Below, in pieces: positions 1 to 8,076 of a stretch of DNA of 64,000 bases. Both the position numbers and the translations under genes were made by a program. Positions within the stretch are counted from its first letter, which is position 1, and every line of letters starts with the position of its first letter. The DNA comes from CAZBDV01 sp964490765 (lineage in GTDB: Bacteria > Cloacimonadota > Cloacimonadia > Cloacimonadales > JAJBBL01): positions 54,746 to 118,745 of the forward strand of contig CAZBDV010000003.1 of the NCBI GenBank assembly GCA_964490765.1, given 5' to 3'. The notes beneath the pieces were generated by a model, which was not told the origin of the DNA, searched no databases, and was given only the letters and a program-made list of their open reading frames with translations.

Positions 1-622
1 AAATCGTTAAGGGGTGATTCAGGAGTGCCTCTTTAACGAATTTTGGGATCACCATACCGTATTGACCTGACTGTCTTGGCCCTACAGTATTAAAACACCT
101 GACTATTACAACCGGTAGCTTTTTCTCTCTGTAATAAGCAAGAGCCAGAAACTCGTCAATTGCCTTAGCACAACTGTAGCTCCAGCGAGAGATGTGGGTA
201 GAGCCCAGAAGCCTGTCATCCTCTTCTTTAAACGGAATGTTTTCACTTTTACCGTATATCTCAGAGGTCGAGGTTATAAGTACCTTAACCTTGTACTTAT
301 TAGCTGATTCAAGTATATTCTCCGTTCCCGTTATGTTCGTCTGAAGCGATAAGAGCGGATTATCGATTATATACTTAACCCCGACAGCCGCTGCCAGATG
401 GTAAACCTGGTCACTTTTCCTGATATGTTCTTCCACTATCTTTCTGTTAAGCACCGAATCTATGGTATAAGAAAAATTCGGATTATCGTTGAGATGGCTT
501 ATGTTCGATAACTTACCGGTAGAGAGATTATCTAAAACCGAGACAGTATGACCTGCTTTCAGTAATTTCTCTGCCAGATGTGAGCCGATAAAGCCTGCTC
601 CTCCGGTGATAAATATATTCAT
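1..622 (-). CDS. NAD-dependent epimerase/dehydratase, 3' end cut off by window
   Basis: Extended short-chain dehydrogenase of the nucleotide-sugar type (UDP-glucose 4-epimerase, UDP-glucuronate decarboxylase or dTDP-glucose dehydratase group). I translated 207 codons from the ATG at 620-622. The Rossmann motif TGGAGFIGSHL lies at residues 6-16, the active-site serine/threonine region ITSTSE at 116-121, and the catalytic YxxxK pair is Y149 and K153. A typical family member is about 310-330 aa, so roughly the last third lies outside the window. It sits downstream of the MerR-type gene on the same strand with about 300 bp between. Likely role is cytoplasmic synthesis of a sugar nucleotide for surface polysaccharide. 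The exact substrate cannot be told from this part. Confidence 0.9.
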   Translation of the reverse strand, partial: MNIFITGGAGFIGSHLAEKLLKAGHTVSVLDNLSTGKLSNISHLNDNPNFSYTIDSVLNRKIVEEHIRKSDQVYHLAAAVGVKYIIDNPLLSLQTNITGTENILESANKYKVKVLITSTSEIYGKSENIPFKEEDDRLLGSTHISRWSYSCAKAIDEFLALAYYREKKLPVVIVRCFNTVGPRQSGQYGMVIPKFVKEALLNHPLTI

Positions 623-804
623 TTTCTCTCCATTACGCAGGTAGCAAAGCAAAGTTTTGCCACTACTTAATTTTCTTATGGAACAGTCTCAGGTATATCT
701 TGTTAGAGACCTCATGACTTGTAATTCTGCTGTTGTCTAATTTTCATACCAAAGGTCTCAGGATTCTTTCTGTTTACTGCTCACTCTATTATTAGACATT
801 AAGT

Positions 805-834
805 TATGAATTATTACCAGCTAATTTTGTCAAT
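805..834 (-). promoter_or_regulatory. possible sigma70 promoter for the epimerase gene
   Basis: On the minus strand a perfect TTGACA lies at 829-834, and AT-rich -10-like sequence (TTCATA, at 805-810, 18-nt spacer) follows. It would give a leader of about 170 nt before the epimerase ATG at 622. The -10 match is poor, so this is a suggestion only. Nothing else is seen in the 623-919 spacer apart from a weak 7-bp hairpin near 885-914. Confidence 0.3.
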
Positions 835-884
835 GATTTTGACTAACTGCTTTTCTTACGGGAATTTATCGATTCCCTCTTCTT

Positions 885-914
885 TCCCGACTGAAGCAGA
901 GTTAATCGGGAAGG
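885..914 (-). terminator. weak hairpin after the MerR-type gene
   Basis: TTCCCGA and TCGGGAA form a 7-bp stem just beyond the stop of the MerR-type gene, with a long loop of about 15 nt and no T run. It may slow or end transcription, or may mean nothing. Confidence 0.2.
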
Positions 915-919
915 TAGTC

Positions 920-1291
920 TTACTGTTGCTCATCCTCGTTATCCAGGGAAGATATTTCCGTGAGCAGGTTCTTTAATTCTGAAAGGGTAGAGATTATCTC
1001 CTCTTTTAACTCCTCATTTATTGCCTTAACCTTGACTGGCCCCCTGTATTTCTCATTATACTTGATCTGAGACAACCGGTTCTTAACACCCTTGATAGTG
1101 AATTTCTGGATATAGAGAAGGTCCTTGATTACTCGTAGAATCTCTATCTGTTCGGCAGTATAGCGGCGGCTTCTCCCTTTGGTTCTGGAGGGGTTCAACT
1201 GTCGGAACTCGGTCTCCCAGTAACGTATGACATGAGGTTTCAGGTCCAGGAGATTACAGACTTCACCGATTGTATAATAGTACTTCTTCAT
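920..1291 (-). CDS. MerR-family transcriptional regulator
   Basis: Small DNA-binding regulator of 123 aa. Residues 5-75 carry the MerR winged helix: the start YYTIGEVCNLLDLKPHVIRY, then WETEF and the RRYT segment that opens the wing helix. The rest is a short C-terminal coiled segment (about 75-123) without cysteines or an obvious ligand domain, as in the small MerR proteins of many FCB and deltaproteobacterial genomes. It follows lnt by 43 bp on the same strand, so it is probably the end of the recJ-lipoprotein-lnt transcript. No strong ribosome site precedes the ATG. Its target genes cannot be inferred. Confidence 0.9.
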   Translation of the reverse strand: MKKYYYTIGEVCNLLDLKPHVIRYWETEFRQLNPSRTKGRSRRYTAEQIEILRVIKDLLYIQKFTIKGVKNRLSQIKYNEKYRGPVKVKAINEELKEEIISTLSELKNLLTEISSLDNEDEQQ

Positions 1292-1334
1292 AACTGCCGG
1301 ATTCCGGGATTTTTTTTCAACTTGTTCTCACTCA

Positions 1335-2900
1335 CTAAATTCCTGTCATCTTTCTTATTGCCAAATTCATAAGAAGTATAAGGATCATAAACAGACACAA
1401 TATCAGGAAAATAAGAGGGAAATTTGTCAAGTAACGAACAAAGATGGTTTTCCCAGGATACTTGTAAAGCTTATCGTCAATGATGGTTTTATCAAAAAGT
1501 TGAGTATCTTTCAGGATAACCCCTTTCGGATCGACTATAAGTGATATACCGGTATTTGCTGCTCGATAGATCTGTGTTCTGGTCTCTACAGCCCGGATAA
1601 CAGTCATCATCCCGTGTTGATAGGGTCCGATAGTCCTCTCGAACCAGGCATCGTTTGTAACGTTAATAAAAAAGTCTGACTCTGCATCAGCCATTCTACT
1701 CGTTAAACCGGGAAAGGCAATTTCGAAGCAGATCAGGGAGGAGAAGATATACTCTCGATCATCCTTATGTACTGAAAACAGTACGATATCCTTTCCATAC
1801 TCCCAGTTGGCCTGTCCGAAATCGAGATTTTTGAGAAAGGGGAGATGATTCATCAAAGGTATTCTCTCGCCAAACGGTACGAGATAGATTTTGTAATATG
1901 GTTGTTGAATAGTGCCATCGGCATTGATCAGAGTGGTAGCATTGTAGAAGAGAAATTCCTGCTGTTCGTTATCGTAGCTGATCTCATAATGAGGGAGGCC
2001 TAAGAAGAGGTCTATCCCTGTCTCTTCAACCACTTCGAGGATAAAACGACGAGGTTTGTTTATCTTGAGGACATAATCAGGAATAGCTGATTCAGGCCAT
2101 ATGATAAGATCAGGTTCTTTCTGGGCAGCTTGCATTGTATAGTCCCGATAAAGGGCGAGGGTCGAGTCGTAGAAAGCACTATCCCATTTAATATACTGGG
2201 GGATGCTAACCTGCACGATCGCTCCCCGGAAGTCCTCTTCTTCAAGGTGAATATTATGCAGGCGATAGTTACCCCAACCTATCCAACCGGCAAATACAAA
2301 GATCGTGATGATAAAAGCAATAAGTGAACGTTTTGCCGGGAAATTATTCAGAAAGCTGAAGAGAAGGATATTGACGAGGAGTATCATCAGGGAGAGCAGG
2401 TAAATACCCCCGATTTCAGCAAGTTGTATCAGGGAAGTATATTCGGCCAGAGAATAACCAATGTTAAACCAGGGGAAGCGGAATTCGCTGAAATTCTGTA
2501 ACCATTCGAAAGAAAGCCAGAGAGATATGAAGCCGAGATACCGGAAAAAGGGGAGGTATCTGAATATCTTCTCTATCAAGTAGAAGAGGATGATAAAATA
2601 GAGACCAATAATGATAAACATCCCCAAATAACCAGGCAGAGTTACTATGCTGACCCAGTGGAGGGTAACGAGTGTATAGATGGTACTGAAAGTGAGTGCT
2701 GTTTTGACCAGTTGTTTCAGTTTGAAGGGTCTGGGTGGGGATAAAAGGGAGAAAAGAGGTATAAAGGCAACAAAGACCAGGAAATTCAGCCTGGCGGGAT
2801 ACCGGCTTATACCGAGCAGGAGAGCCGATAAAGCCGGAAGCAGGAAGAAACGGTCCTGAATAAAGACGAGTAACTTAGATTTTCTATCAGTATCTCTCAT
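1335..2900 (-). CDS. lnt: apolipoprotein N-acyltransferase
   Basis: Integral inner-membrane enzyme that adds the third acyl chain to the N-terminal cysteine of lipoproteins. The 521-aa length is normal. Several membrane helices occupy residues about 15-210, a carbon-nitrogen hydrolase domain runs from about 225 to 480, and a last helix lies near 490-515. The catalytic triad is visible: E270 in IIWPESAIPD, K337 in YYKIYLVPFGE and C391 in SSLICFEIAFP, matching E267/K335/C387 of E. coli Lnt. Its start overlaps the end of the upstream lipoprotein gene by 14 nt, which suggests coupled translation, and the neighbour is itself a lipoprotein. It implies a didermic cell with triacylated lipoproteins. 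Confidence 0.96.
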   Translation of the reverse strand: MRDTDRKSKLLVFIQDRFFLLPALSALLLGISRYPARLNFLVFVAFIPLFSLLSPPRPFKLKQLVKTALTFSTIYTLVTLHWVSIVTLPGYLGMFIIIGLYFIILFYLIEKIFRYLPFFRYLGFISLWLSFEWLQNFSEFRFPWFNIGYSLAEYTSLIQLAEIGGIYLLSLMILLVNILLFSFLNNFPAKRSLIAFIITIFVFAGWIGWGNYRLHNIHLEEEDFRGAIVQVSIPQYIKWDSAFYDSTLALYRDYTMQAAQKEPDLIIWPESAIPDYVLKINKPRRFILEVVEETGIDLFLGLPHYEISYDNEQQEFLFYNATTLINADGTIQQPYYKIYLVPFGERIPLMNHLPFLKNLDFGQANWEYGKDIVLFSVHKDDREYIFSSLICFEIAFPGLTSRMADAESDFFINVTNDAWFERTIGPYQHGMMTVIRAVETRTQIYRAANTGISLIVDPKGVILKDTQLFDKTIIDDKLYKYPGKTIFVRYLTNFPLIFLILCLFMILILLMNLAIRKMTGI

Positions 2901-3774
2901 AGATTAGCTCAGAGACTTGTATGCCGTTGTGAGTGATCAGAGACATTATTCCTCTTTTGACAGTAAATGATCGCCAGGGAGTTGCAGAACTGTGAAATTC
3001 CCGTTCAACGGTCACCCCTTCCCTGATTTTTGTCTCTCCCCTGATCTGGACAAATGCTGAAGGGGGATAGAAAGAAACCCTGTTCAAATTGAGCAGGTAT
3101 CTGTTGTTATAGCGGTCTATCTGCCAGAATCCTGCCAGAGTCTCTGTCAGTCTGCCATAGGTATCGAATACAAAGCTCTTGTCTGATCCACGATCGTAAA
3201 CAGTAACATGACTGAAGGTGCTGTTGAGTTGAGCGGGGTTATCGAGCAGGAATTTACCGAATCGATAAACTATCTCCTCGATTCTTTCGTCATAAATAAC
3301 TATCTCATTGATGGTGCGGTCATAGATAAATACTGTCCCATCGTGCGCAACATCAAATAAGAGTGGTTCAGTCAACTGTTCCAGAGGGTAATTCTCAAGC
3401 CACATGCCGTTACTGTCGAATTTTTTGATTACCTTCTGAAAACTATCGAGAGCGAGTAATCTTCCGTGTGGTGAGACGGTAATGTCACTGAGTCGGGTAA
3501 AATTACTTTCACCGAAACCGAGCCCACCTATTGTATTGAACCTGACACCATTTTTGAAGATATGAATAAGGTTACTCTCCGGTTCCATGATAAAGAGAGT
3601 GTTATCAAGGCTGGAATATGCTGTTCTTACCGGAGTATAGTGTAGCTTAAGAGAGAGGATATCTCTTGACCCGATTGCGGATCTTCTTAAAGATTGATCA
3701 CTGCTGTAGCTACAACCAACAAGGATGAGGATCAGAGTGATAAAACAGATCGAATAAGAGAGACTCTTGTTCAT
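2887..3774 (-). CDS. lipoprotein with predicted beta-propeller, function unknown
   Basis: I chose the ATG at 3772-3774 because GGAGG lies 5 nt upstream; an in-frame ATG four codons earlier has no such site. The 295-aa product starts with a lipoprotein signal, MNKSLSYSICFITLILILVGC, cut here to its key part: the lipobox LVGC with the acylated cysteine at residue 21. The body has repeated short segments such as LSDITVSPHGRLLALDSF and LFDVAHDGTVFIYD, typical of NHL/6-bladed propeller blades. It probably sits on the periplasmic face of a membrane. The family has no function I can name. It lies between recJ and lnt and overlaps lnt by 14 nt. Confidence 0.8.
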   Translation of the reverse strand: MNKSLSYSICFITLILILVGCSYSSDQSLRRSAIGSRDILSLKLHYTPVRTAYSSLDNTLFIMEPESNLIHIFKNGVRFNTIGGLGFGESNFTRLSDITVSPHGRLLALDSFQKVIKKFDSNGMWLENYPLEQLTEPLLFDVAHDGTVFIYDRTINEIVIYDERIEEIVYRFGKFLLDNPAQLNSTFSHVTVYDRGSDKSFVFDTYGRLTETLAGFWQIDRYNNRYLLNLNRVSFYPPSAFVQIRGETKIREGVTVEREFHSSATPWRSFTVKRGIMSLITHNGIQVSELIYERY

Positions 3775-3837
3775 CTTAACCTCCATCTTGCCCAGTTAGA
3801 CAGTTACGGCTTACATTCTATGTATCAGAATAACCGC

Positions 3838-5556
3838 TTATCTCTTGATCTGGATATCTTTCAATCTACCCTGGATGCTTCTCTTGTTCTGCCACATTAC
3901 CTGTTCGAAAGAGTAAGCTATATCGATTATGGTATTCTTGCGTAGCAGCGGAAGGTAATCACCGAGATTAAAACCTATCATATCGAGAGTACAGCCATCC
4001 TTTTTAACCTTCAGTTTCAAATGGTTCTTTCCGACATTGTAGGGGAATCCATCAATGATCACATCCTCGGTTCGCCAGGTAGGTCTGATATTAGCGGTTC
4101 CAAAGGGGGCAAATTTGTTCAGCCAAGAAACCAGATTATCATTGATCTCGTAAAGCTCTATATCCCGGTCGATCTTCAAAGGGGGGATGAGAAGATCTTT
4201 GGTCAAATTAACCCTGGTGTATTCATTTAGTTTTTCTTCGAATTGTTCCAGATACTCTGTCAGGATTGTAAAGCCGGCAGCATATCTATGCCCTCCGAAA
4301 CTCTCAAGCAGGTATTCAACACTACTCAGAGCCTCAAAGAGATCAAAATCGGTTATACTTCGTCCGGAACCGCTACCGATCCCCTCTTTCAGGGAGATCA
4401 TCAGGGTGGGCCGATAGTATTTGTCGACCAGCTTTGAGGCTACAATGCCAATAACTCCGGGGTGCCAGTTATCGGAAGCAACCACCAGACAGGTGGCTTC
4501 TTCGAGATTCTTGTACTTGTTCTCGATGATTTCGCACGCCTCCTGAAAAGTCTTCTGGTCTTCGTTCTGACGGAGTGAATTCTCCCGCTCTATTATCTGG
4601 GCATAGCCGTAACAGTTCTTTGGTTCGGTACAGACCATCAGCTCTACTGCTCGCATTGCACTCCCCATTCGACCTGCAGCATTGATACGGGGAGCTATAC
4701 CAAAAATGATATCCGAAGTGGTAAGCTCCTTCTGAGAGAGTCCGGCTATACTGGTCAGAGCATTTATCCCGAGGTTCTGCTTCTGGACAAGACGTTGTAA
4801 CCCTAATGAGGCAAAGATACGGTTCTCATCAATCAGCGGAACGATGTCGGCAACAGTGCCCAGGGCAACCAGTTCCAGATGGCGATGAATGTTCTCTGCA
4901 GTGGCCACACCTAGCTCATCATAAATACCTGTCAGAAGCTTATATGCCACACCTACTCCGGCAAGATCCTTAAATGGATAGGGGCAATCGGAACGCTTGG
5001 GATTGATTATTGCCACTGCATCGGGGAGAATATCCTTGGGATTATGATGGTCGGTAATTACAATTTCCATTCCAGACTGATTAATCTGTTTCACCTCTTC
5101 GATCGCATTGATACCACAATCGACACTGATGATAAGTTTTGTTCCCTCTTCGGCTAACTGTTCGATACCTGATATAGAAAGTCCATAACCCTCGATCATG
5201 CGGTTTGGAATATAGAAATCTACATCCCCGCCCAATTGACGTAATCCAAGATAGAGCAAAGCGGTAGCAGTGGTTCCGTCTACATCATAGTCGCCGTAAA
5301 TAGTAATCTTCTCTTTATCCCGTATAGCCTCGATGACACGAGCAATAGCCTTGTCCATATCTTTGAGCAGTAGAGGATCATAAGTCTCTTTCAGCGAAGG
5401 GTCGAAAAAACTGTTTATTCTCTCAATATCTGTTAGACCGCGTTGAACGAGTAAATCGGCAATTACGGACGGGCACTTGAAATGCTCGAGGATTACATGC
5501 TGTAATTCCCTGTCTTTATCAGTTAAGGGTTCGGTTATTGTCCATCTTTTTCCCAT
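3838..5556 (-). CDS. recJ: single-stranded-DNA-specific exonuclease RecJ
   Basis: 5'-3' exonuclease for single-stranded DNA, used in recombination and mismatch repair. The 572-aa length is normal. Motifs of the DHH superfamily are intact: IYGDYDVDGTTA near residue 80-92, the SVDCG motif near 145, ITDHH (DHH) near 167-171, the DLAGVGVAYKL segment near 198, and the DHHA1 signature with SGSGRS and FGGHRYAAG near 395-425. A C-terminal OB-type domain follows. The start has AGGA 6 nt upstream. It is the first gene of the minus-strand run that continues into the lipoprotein and lnt, and it is divergent from the antiporter operon. Confidence 0.96.
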   Translation of the reverse strand: MGKRWTITEPLTDKDRELQHVILEHFKCPSVIADLLVQRGLTDIERINSFFDPSLKETYDPLLLKDMDKAIARVIEAIRDKEKITIYGDYDVDGTTATALLYLGLRQLGGDVDFYIPNRMIEGYGLSISGIEQLAEEGTKLIISVDCGINAIEEVKQINQSGMEIVITDHHNPKDILPDAVAIINPKRSDCPYPFKDLAGVGVAYKLLTGIYDELGVATAENIHRHLELVALGTVADIVPLIDENRIFASLGLQRLVQKQNLGINALTSIAGLSQKELTTSDIIFGIAPRINAAGRMGSAMRAVELMVCTEPKNCYGYAQIIERENSLRQNEDQKTFQEACEIIENKYKNLEEATCLVVASDNWHPGVIGIVASKLVDKYYRPTLMISLKEGIGSGSGRSITDFDLFEALSSVEYLLESFGGHRYAAGFTILTEYLEQFEEKLNEYTRVNLTKDLLIPPLKIDRDIELYEINDNLVSWLNKFAPFGTANIRPTWRTEDVIIDGFPYNVGKNHLKLKVKKDGCTLDMIGFNLGDYLPLLRKNTIIDIAYSFEQVMWQNKRSIQGRLKDIQIKR

Positions 5557-5810
5557 CTTATTCCTATCTATTTTTTTTATTTATTTCTCAAATAATTAAC
5601 GCTCTATCGAGCATTATGTTAGTGGTAGAATGAGCACATCAGCATAAATAGCTGACGATAATCACCACAACAAGTTATGTTTTTCATCGTATGGTAGTTG
5701 TAAAGAATTTAATTCCTTTTTGCTCAGCTACTTTTACAAGAGACTCTGTTGTCTGATGTCTGTCAACCTAATTATTCCCCTGCCTGGTTCGGTCGTTCTT
5801 TTTCCTTTTT

Positions 5811-5935
5811 GCGGGAATCAGCGTTGCTGTTTAATATCTCCCTGCTTCTGGAAGACTGATAATTATCAGGCTTCAGCAAACAGCAATCTCAGGGCAACCC
5901 TATAGTCGGTAACCTGCCGACTGCAGGATTCCCGT
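5811..5935 (+). ncRNA. branched structured RNA upstream of Mrp operon, candidate riboswitch
   Basis: Within the 538-bp spacer between recJ and the Mrp operon, 125 nt fold into a closed multibranch structure that I found by hand. A 9-bp closing stem joins 5811-5819 to 5927-5935. Inside, a 10-bp stem joins 5823-5832 to 5878-5887 and carries an inner hairpin (5851-5860 with 5865-5874, one A-G mismatch, loop AATT). A small hairpin AGGG-CAA-CCCT lies at 5891-5901, and a 6-bp hairpin AGTCGG/CCGACT at 5904-5922. CCTG in its loop (5913-5916) can pair with CAGG at 5924-5927, a possible pseudoknot that would compete at one base with the closing stem. The position before a Na+/H+ antiporter operon makes a Na+-responsive riboswitch (the DUF1646-type class) a reasonable guess, but I could not compare it with a consensus. 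No terminator hairpin follows. Confidence 0.6.
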
Positions 5936-6004
5936 GAGGTAAAAATCTGTTATTCAAATTGACCGAGAATAAGAAATGGCAGACATTATTTCCGGTAGAT
6001 TTAC

Positions 6005-6033
6005 TTGACACATTATCACTGTACCGGGTAAAA
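6005..6033 (+). promoter_or_regulatory. possible promoter in front of mrpE
   Basis: TTGACA at 6005-6010 is followed after 17 nt by GTAAAA, a weak -10. If used, transcription would start near 6040, about 55 nt before mrpE and downstream of the structured RNA at 5811-5935. In that case the RNA would be a separate transcript, or read from a second upstream promoter. Confidence 0.3.
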
Positions 6034-6094
6034 GATCAAGAAGATGATGAGGGTTGGATAATCTTAAAGGATCAGAGATAAAGAAAGAGTAAAT

Positions 6095-6610
6095 ATGGAT
6101 AAGCTGTCTTTTTACATGAAGTATGGCAGAGTGGTGATATTAGTCATACTCTGTTTTCTGCTCTGGCTGGTATTGAGCAGGGAGTTCAATATCCTGTCGC
6201 TTTCGGCCGGTTTTATCTTCTCTTTTCTGGCAGCCTTGTATTCATACTCGGTTTTTTTTGAAAAGGAACATTTCTATCGTAGTGACCTCTTGATACGAGT
6301 GGAGTTCTTTATTCTCTACGGAATATTGTTGATAATTCAGAGTTATCTGGCCAGTTTTGAGTTAATTTACCGGATTTTATCAGGTAGATACAAGCCGGGG
6401 GTTGTTCGTATCAGAATCAGGCTCAGATCGAGTATCGGTAAGGCCTTTATGGCCAATACGATATCGATGATTCCCGGTACCCTTTCGATCTGGTTAGAGA
6501 GTAGCCACATCTACGTTCACTGGTTCGATAAGAAGACGGATCATAGCTTGAGAGCAGGATATATTATTAAACAGAATTTCGAGCGGATCTTACAGAGGAT
6601 TTTCGGATGA
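6095..6610 (+). CDS. mrpE: Na+/H+ antiporter subunit MrpE/MnhE
   Basis: Small membrane subunit of the multi-subunit Mrp cation/proton antiporter (MbhA of membrane-bound hydrogenases is homologous). The 171 aa include two or three helices in the first 90 residues (for example VVILVILCFLLWLVLS) and the family signature near residue 115-130, FMANTISMIPGTLSI, followed by a cytoplasmic tail with HWFD. It is the first gene of the operon and its last codon overlaps the next gene (ATGA at 6607-6610). The ribosome site before the ATG is only AAAGAG. Confidence 0.92.
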   Translation: MDKLSFYMKYGRVVILVILCFLLWLVLSREFNILSLSAGFIFSFLAALYSYSVFFEKEHFYRSDLLIRVEFFILYGILLIIQSYLASFELIYRILSGRYKPGVVRIRIRLRSSIGKAFMANTISMIPGTLSIWLESSHIYVHWFDKKTDHSLRAGYIIKQNFERILQRIFG

Positions 6611-6912
6611 TCTGGCTGATTTCGATCCTGGTTATTATGCTGGTTGCTGTTCTTTACAGGTTGATCAGAGGGCCGATGATTGAGGACCGTTTGCTCGCTC
6701 TGAATGTTATAGCAGTCTTAATTATACTGATCATGAGTTGTTATTCACTGGAATACGGGCAGAGTTTTTATCTCGATATAGCCCTGATCTATGCTCTTCT
6801 CTCTTTTGCCGAGATACTCGCCTTTGTTAAGGTTACCTACATTTCCTCTACCGCATATAAGAGGGAATTATCCGAGCAGGAGAATAAAGATGAGCATATC
6901 ACGGAAAGCTAA
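6607..6912 (+). CDS. mrpF: Na+/H+ antiporter subunit MrpF/MnhF
   Basis: 101-aa membrane protein with three helices. The family signature LIRGPMIEDRLLALNVIAVL (residues about 20-40) and the pair FYLDIALIYALLSF (about 58-72) identify MrpF (MbhB). It is a core part of the Mrp complex near the proton path. Its start overlaps the mrpE stop by 4 nt and mrpG starts 12 nt downstream. Confidence 0.92.
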   Translation: MIWLISILVIMLVAVLYRLIRGPMIEDRLLALNVIAVLIILIMSCYSLEYGQSFYLDIALIYALLSFAEILAFVKVTYISSTAYKRELSEQENKDEHITES

Positions 6913-6924
6913 GGCCGTCTTGAT

Positions 6925-7242
6925 ATGATAGCATATTTTTTCATTGTTATCGGCTTGATTATAATGCTCTTCGGGATAGTTGGTATGATAATACTTCCCG
7001 GATTTCTTCTCCGTATCCATTCCTCGACGAAGTGTGGTGTTACCGGAGCAGCTAATATAATTATCGGCTTGATGATCCATTCCGGTGATATCGATTACAT
7101 CTTACGTTTTTCTCTGATCATAATATTTCTCTTCTTTACCGCTCCGGTTATTGCGCATACTCTGGCAGTTTTTCACCTGCAGGAGAGAAACATCGAGACA
7201 GAGCGTGACCCTGAAGAGATTGAAGATGAGAAGGGAAATTAG
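6925..7242 (+). CDS. mrpG: Na+/H+ antiporter subunit MrpG/MnhG
   Basis: 105-aa membrane subunit, homologue of MbhC. Three helices are visible; the family pattern GIVGMIILPGFLLRIHSSTK followed by CGVTGAANIIIGL is at residues about 15-50, and the third helix ends in the conserved TAPVIAHTLA near 73-82. The charged tail (residues 85-105) is cytoplasmic. Confidence 0.92.
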   Translation: MIAYFFIVIGLIIMLFGIVGMIILPGFLLRIHSSTKCGVTGAANIIIGLMIHSGDIDYILRFSLIIIFLFFTAPVIAHTLAVFHLQERNIETERDPEEIEDEKGN

Positions 7243-7261
7243 CTCATAACTGGAGGTGAGA

Positions 7262-7381
7262 ATGACTGTAATTATCGAAATTCTTTCTGAAGAAGCTCTT
7301 TTGCTGCAGCAGAAATGTAGGGACAGAGGGAAGTTCTATACAGATTGGCAATATGCCTGGACACAGGTGTTTACTGATTAA
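7262..7381 (+). CDS. 39-aa small ORF inside the Mrp operon
   Basis: Between mrpG and the next subunit lies a 39-codon frame with a very good ribosome site, GGAGGTGA, ending 4 nt before its ATG. The product begins MTVIIEILSEEALLLQQKC and ends in DWQYAWTQVFTD. It has no membrane helix; the middle is probably helical, and the end is rich in aromatic residues. The next gene follows 11 nt (GTG start) after its stop. I do not recognise it. The tight spacing and ribosome site support a real small protein, perhaps a regulatory or assembly peptide for the antiporter, but it could also only be a translated spacer. Confidence 0.5.
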   Translation: MTVIIEILSEEALLLQQKCRDRGKFYTDWQYAWTQVFTD

Positions 7382-7392
7382 CAGGTGATAGT

Positions 7393-7617
7393 GTGATGGA
7401 TTTTGTCTACGTTCTGATGTTGTTAGCGACTATCTTTGTTGTTTTTATGAAGAAACTACTCCATTCCCTGGTCTTTTTATCACTCTTCAGTATGTTGCTG
7501 TCTCTGAAATATTTGACCTTGAGAGCCCCCGATGTTGCAATCACAGAGGCTGCTCTCGGGACCGGACTGGCTACAGTAGTTTATCTGGTTGCAATAAGAA
7601 AAACAAGGAGAAAGTAG
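7393..7617 (+). CDS. MbhD-like subunit (MrpA C-terminal piece, DUF4040)
   Basis: 74-aa membrane protein equal to one piece of the C-terminal part of MrpA. The diagnostic segment LRAPDVAITEAALGTGL is at residues 42-58, between helices 2 and 3. In group-4 hydrogenases this piece is the separate subunit MbhD, and in this operon it is separate too. Two starts are possible: GTG at 7393 or ATG at 7396, the latter 7 nt after AGGTGA. The stop touches the next ATG. It is part of the ion path that the MrpA C-terminal region contributes. Confidence 0.85.
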   Translation: MMDFVYVLMLLATIFVVFMKKLLHSLVFLSLFSMLLSLKYLTLRAPDVAITEAALGTGLATVVYLVAIRKTRRK

Positions 7618-8067
7618 ATGGTTAAGCTGTTATCGTATCTGAGCGAAGACGATATACTGGAGTTTCCGCACTTCAATGAGAAGAAGGTTAACAAAGCGTT
7701 GATAGAGCATTGTTTAAAGGGTTTTGATAAAGAATTCCATAAGAAAGCGTTCGGTATGCTCAAGTTGAAAAAGAATGGTAAAAATCTCAATCTTACCCGA
7801 GGATTTGCCCTCACACATATCAGACTGGATGCAGTAGATGACATAAAGATTGCTATAGGTATCATTGACGAACGAGAAAAAAAACTCAGGATCAATCCCA
7901 TTAAAGCCCTGTTCTGTGTTGTTATCCCCGAGGATAAGTGCCAGGCTTATCTCAGCCTGATGGCCCATATCTCGAGACTTCTGAGCGAAAAGGAGGCTGG
8001 AGAGGTCTTCAGGCCAGGGAATAAGAAGGGTATAATCGAGTTCATCAGGCAATTCGAAGAGAATTAG
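7618..8067 (+). CDS. PTS EIIA type-2-like regulatory protein
   Basis: 149-aa soluble protein resembling the fructose/nitrogen EIIA (PTS_EIIA_2) domain. Residues about 10-145 match the fold order: GFALTHIRL at 62-70 corresponds to the GIALPHGR active-site loop, so H67 is the likely phosphorylatable histidine. It is followed by KIAIGIIDE, CVVIPEDKC, and the helix YLSLMAHISRLLSEKE near 118-133. AAGGAG lies 7 nt before its ATG. Its place in the middle of the antiporter operon suggests that it senses or controls the transporter, as EIIA-like domains fused to other cation antiporters are thought to do. No PTS permease is near. Confidence 0.75.
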   Translation: MVKLLSYLSEDDILEFPHFNEKKVNKALIEHCLKGFDKEFHKKAFGMLKLKKNGKNLNLTRGFALTHIRLDAVDDIKIAIGIIDEREKKLRINPIKALFCVVIPEDKCQAYLSLMAHISRLLSEKEAGEVFRPGNKKGIIEFIRQFEEN

Positions 8068-8076
8068 GGAGAAAAA

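Noticed and set aside
5720..5905. 61-codon frame in the recJ-mrpE spacer
   Set aside because: It overlaps the structured RNA, has no ribosome site, and its product is a random-looking cysteine-rich string.
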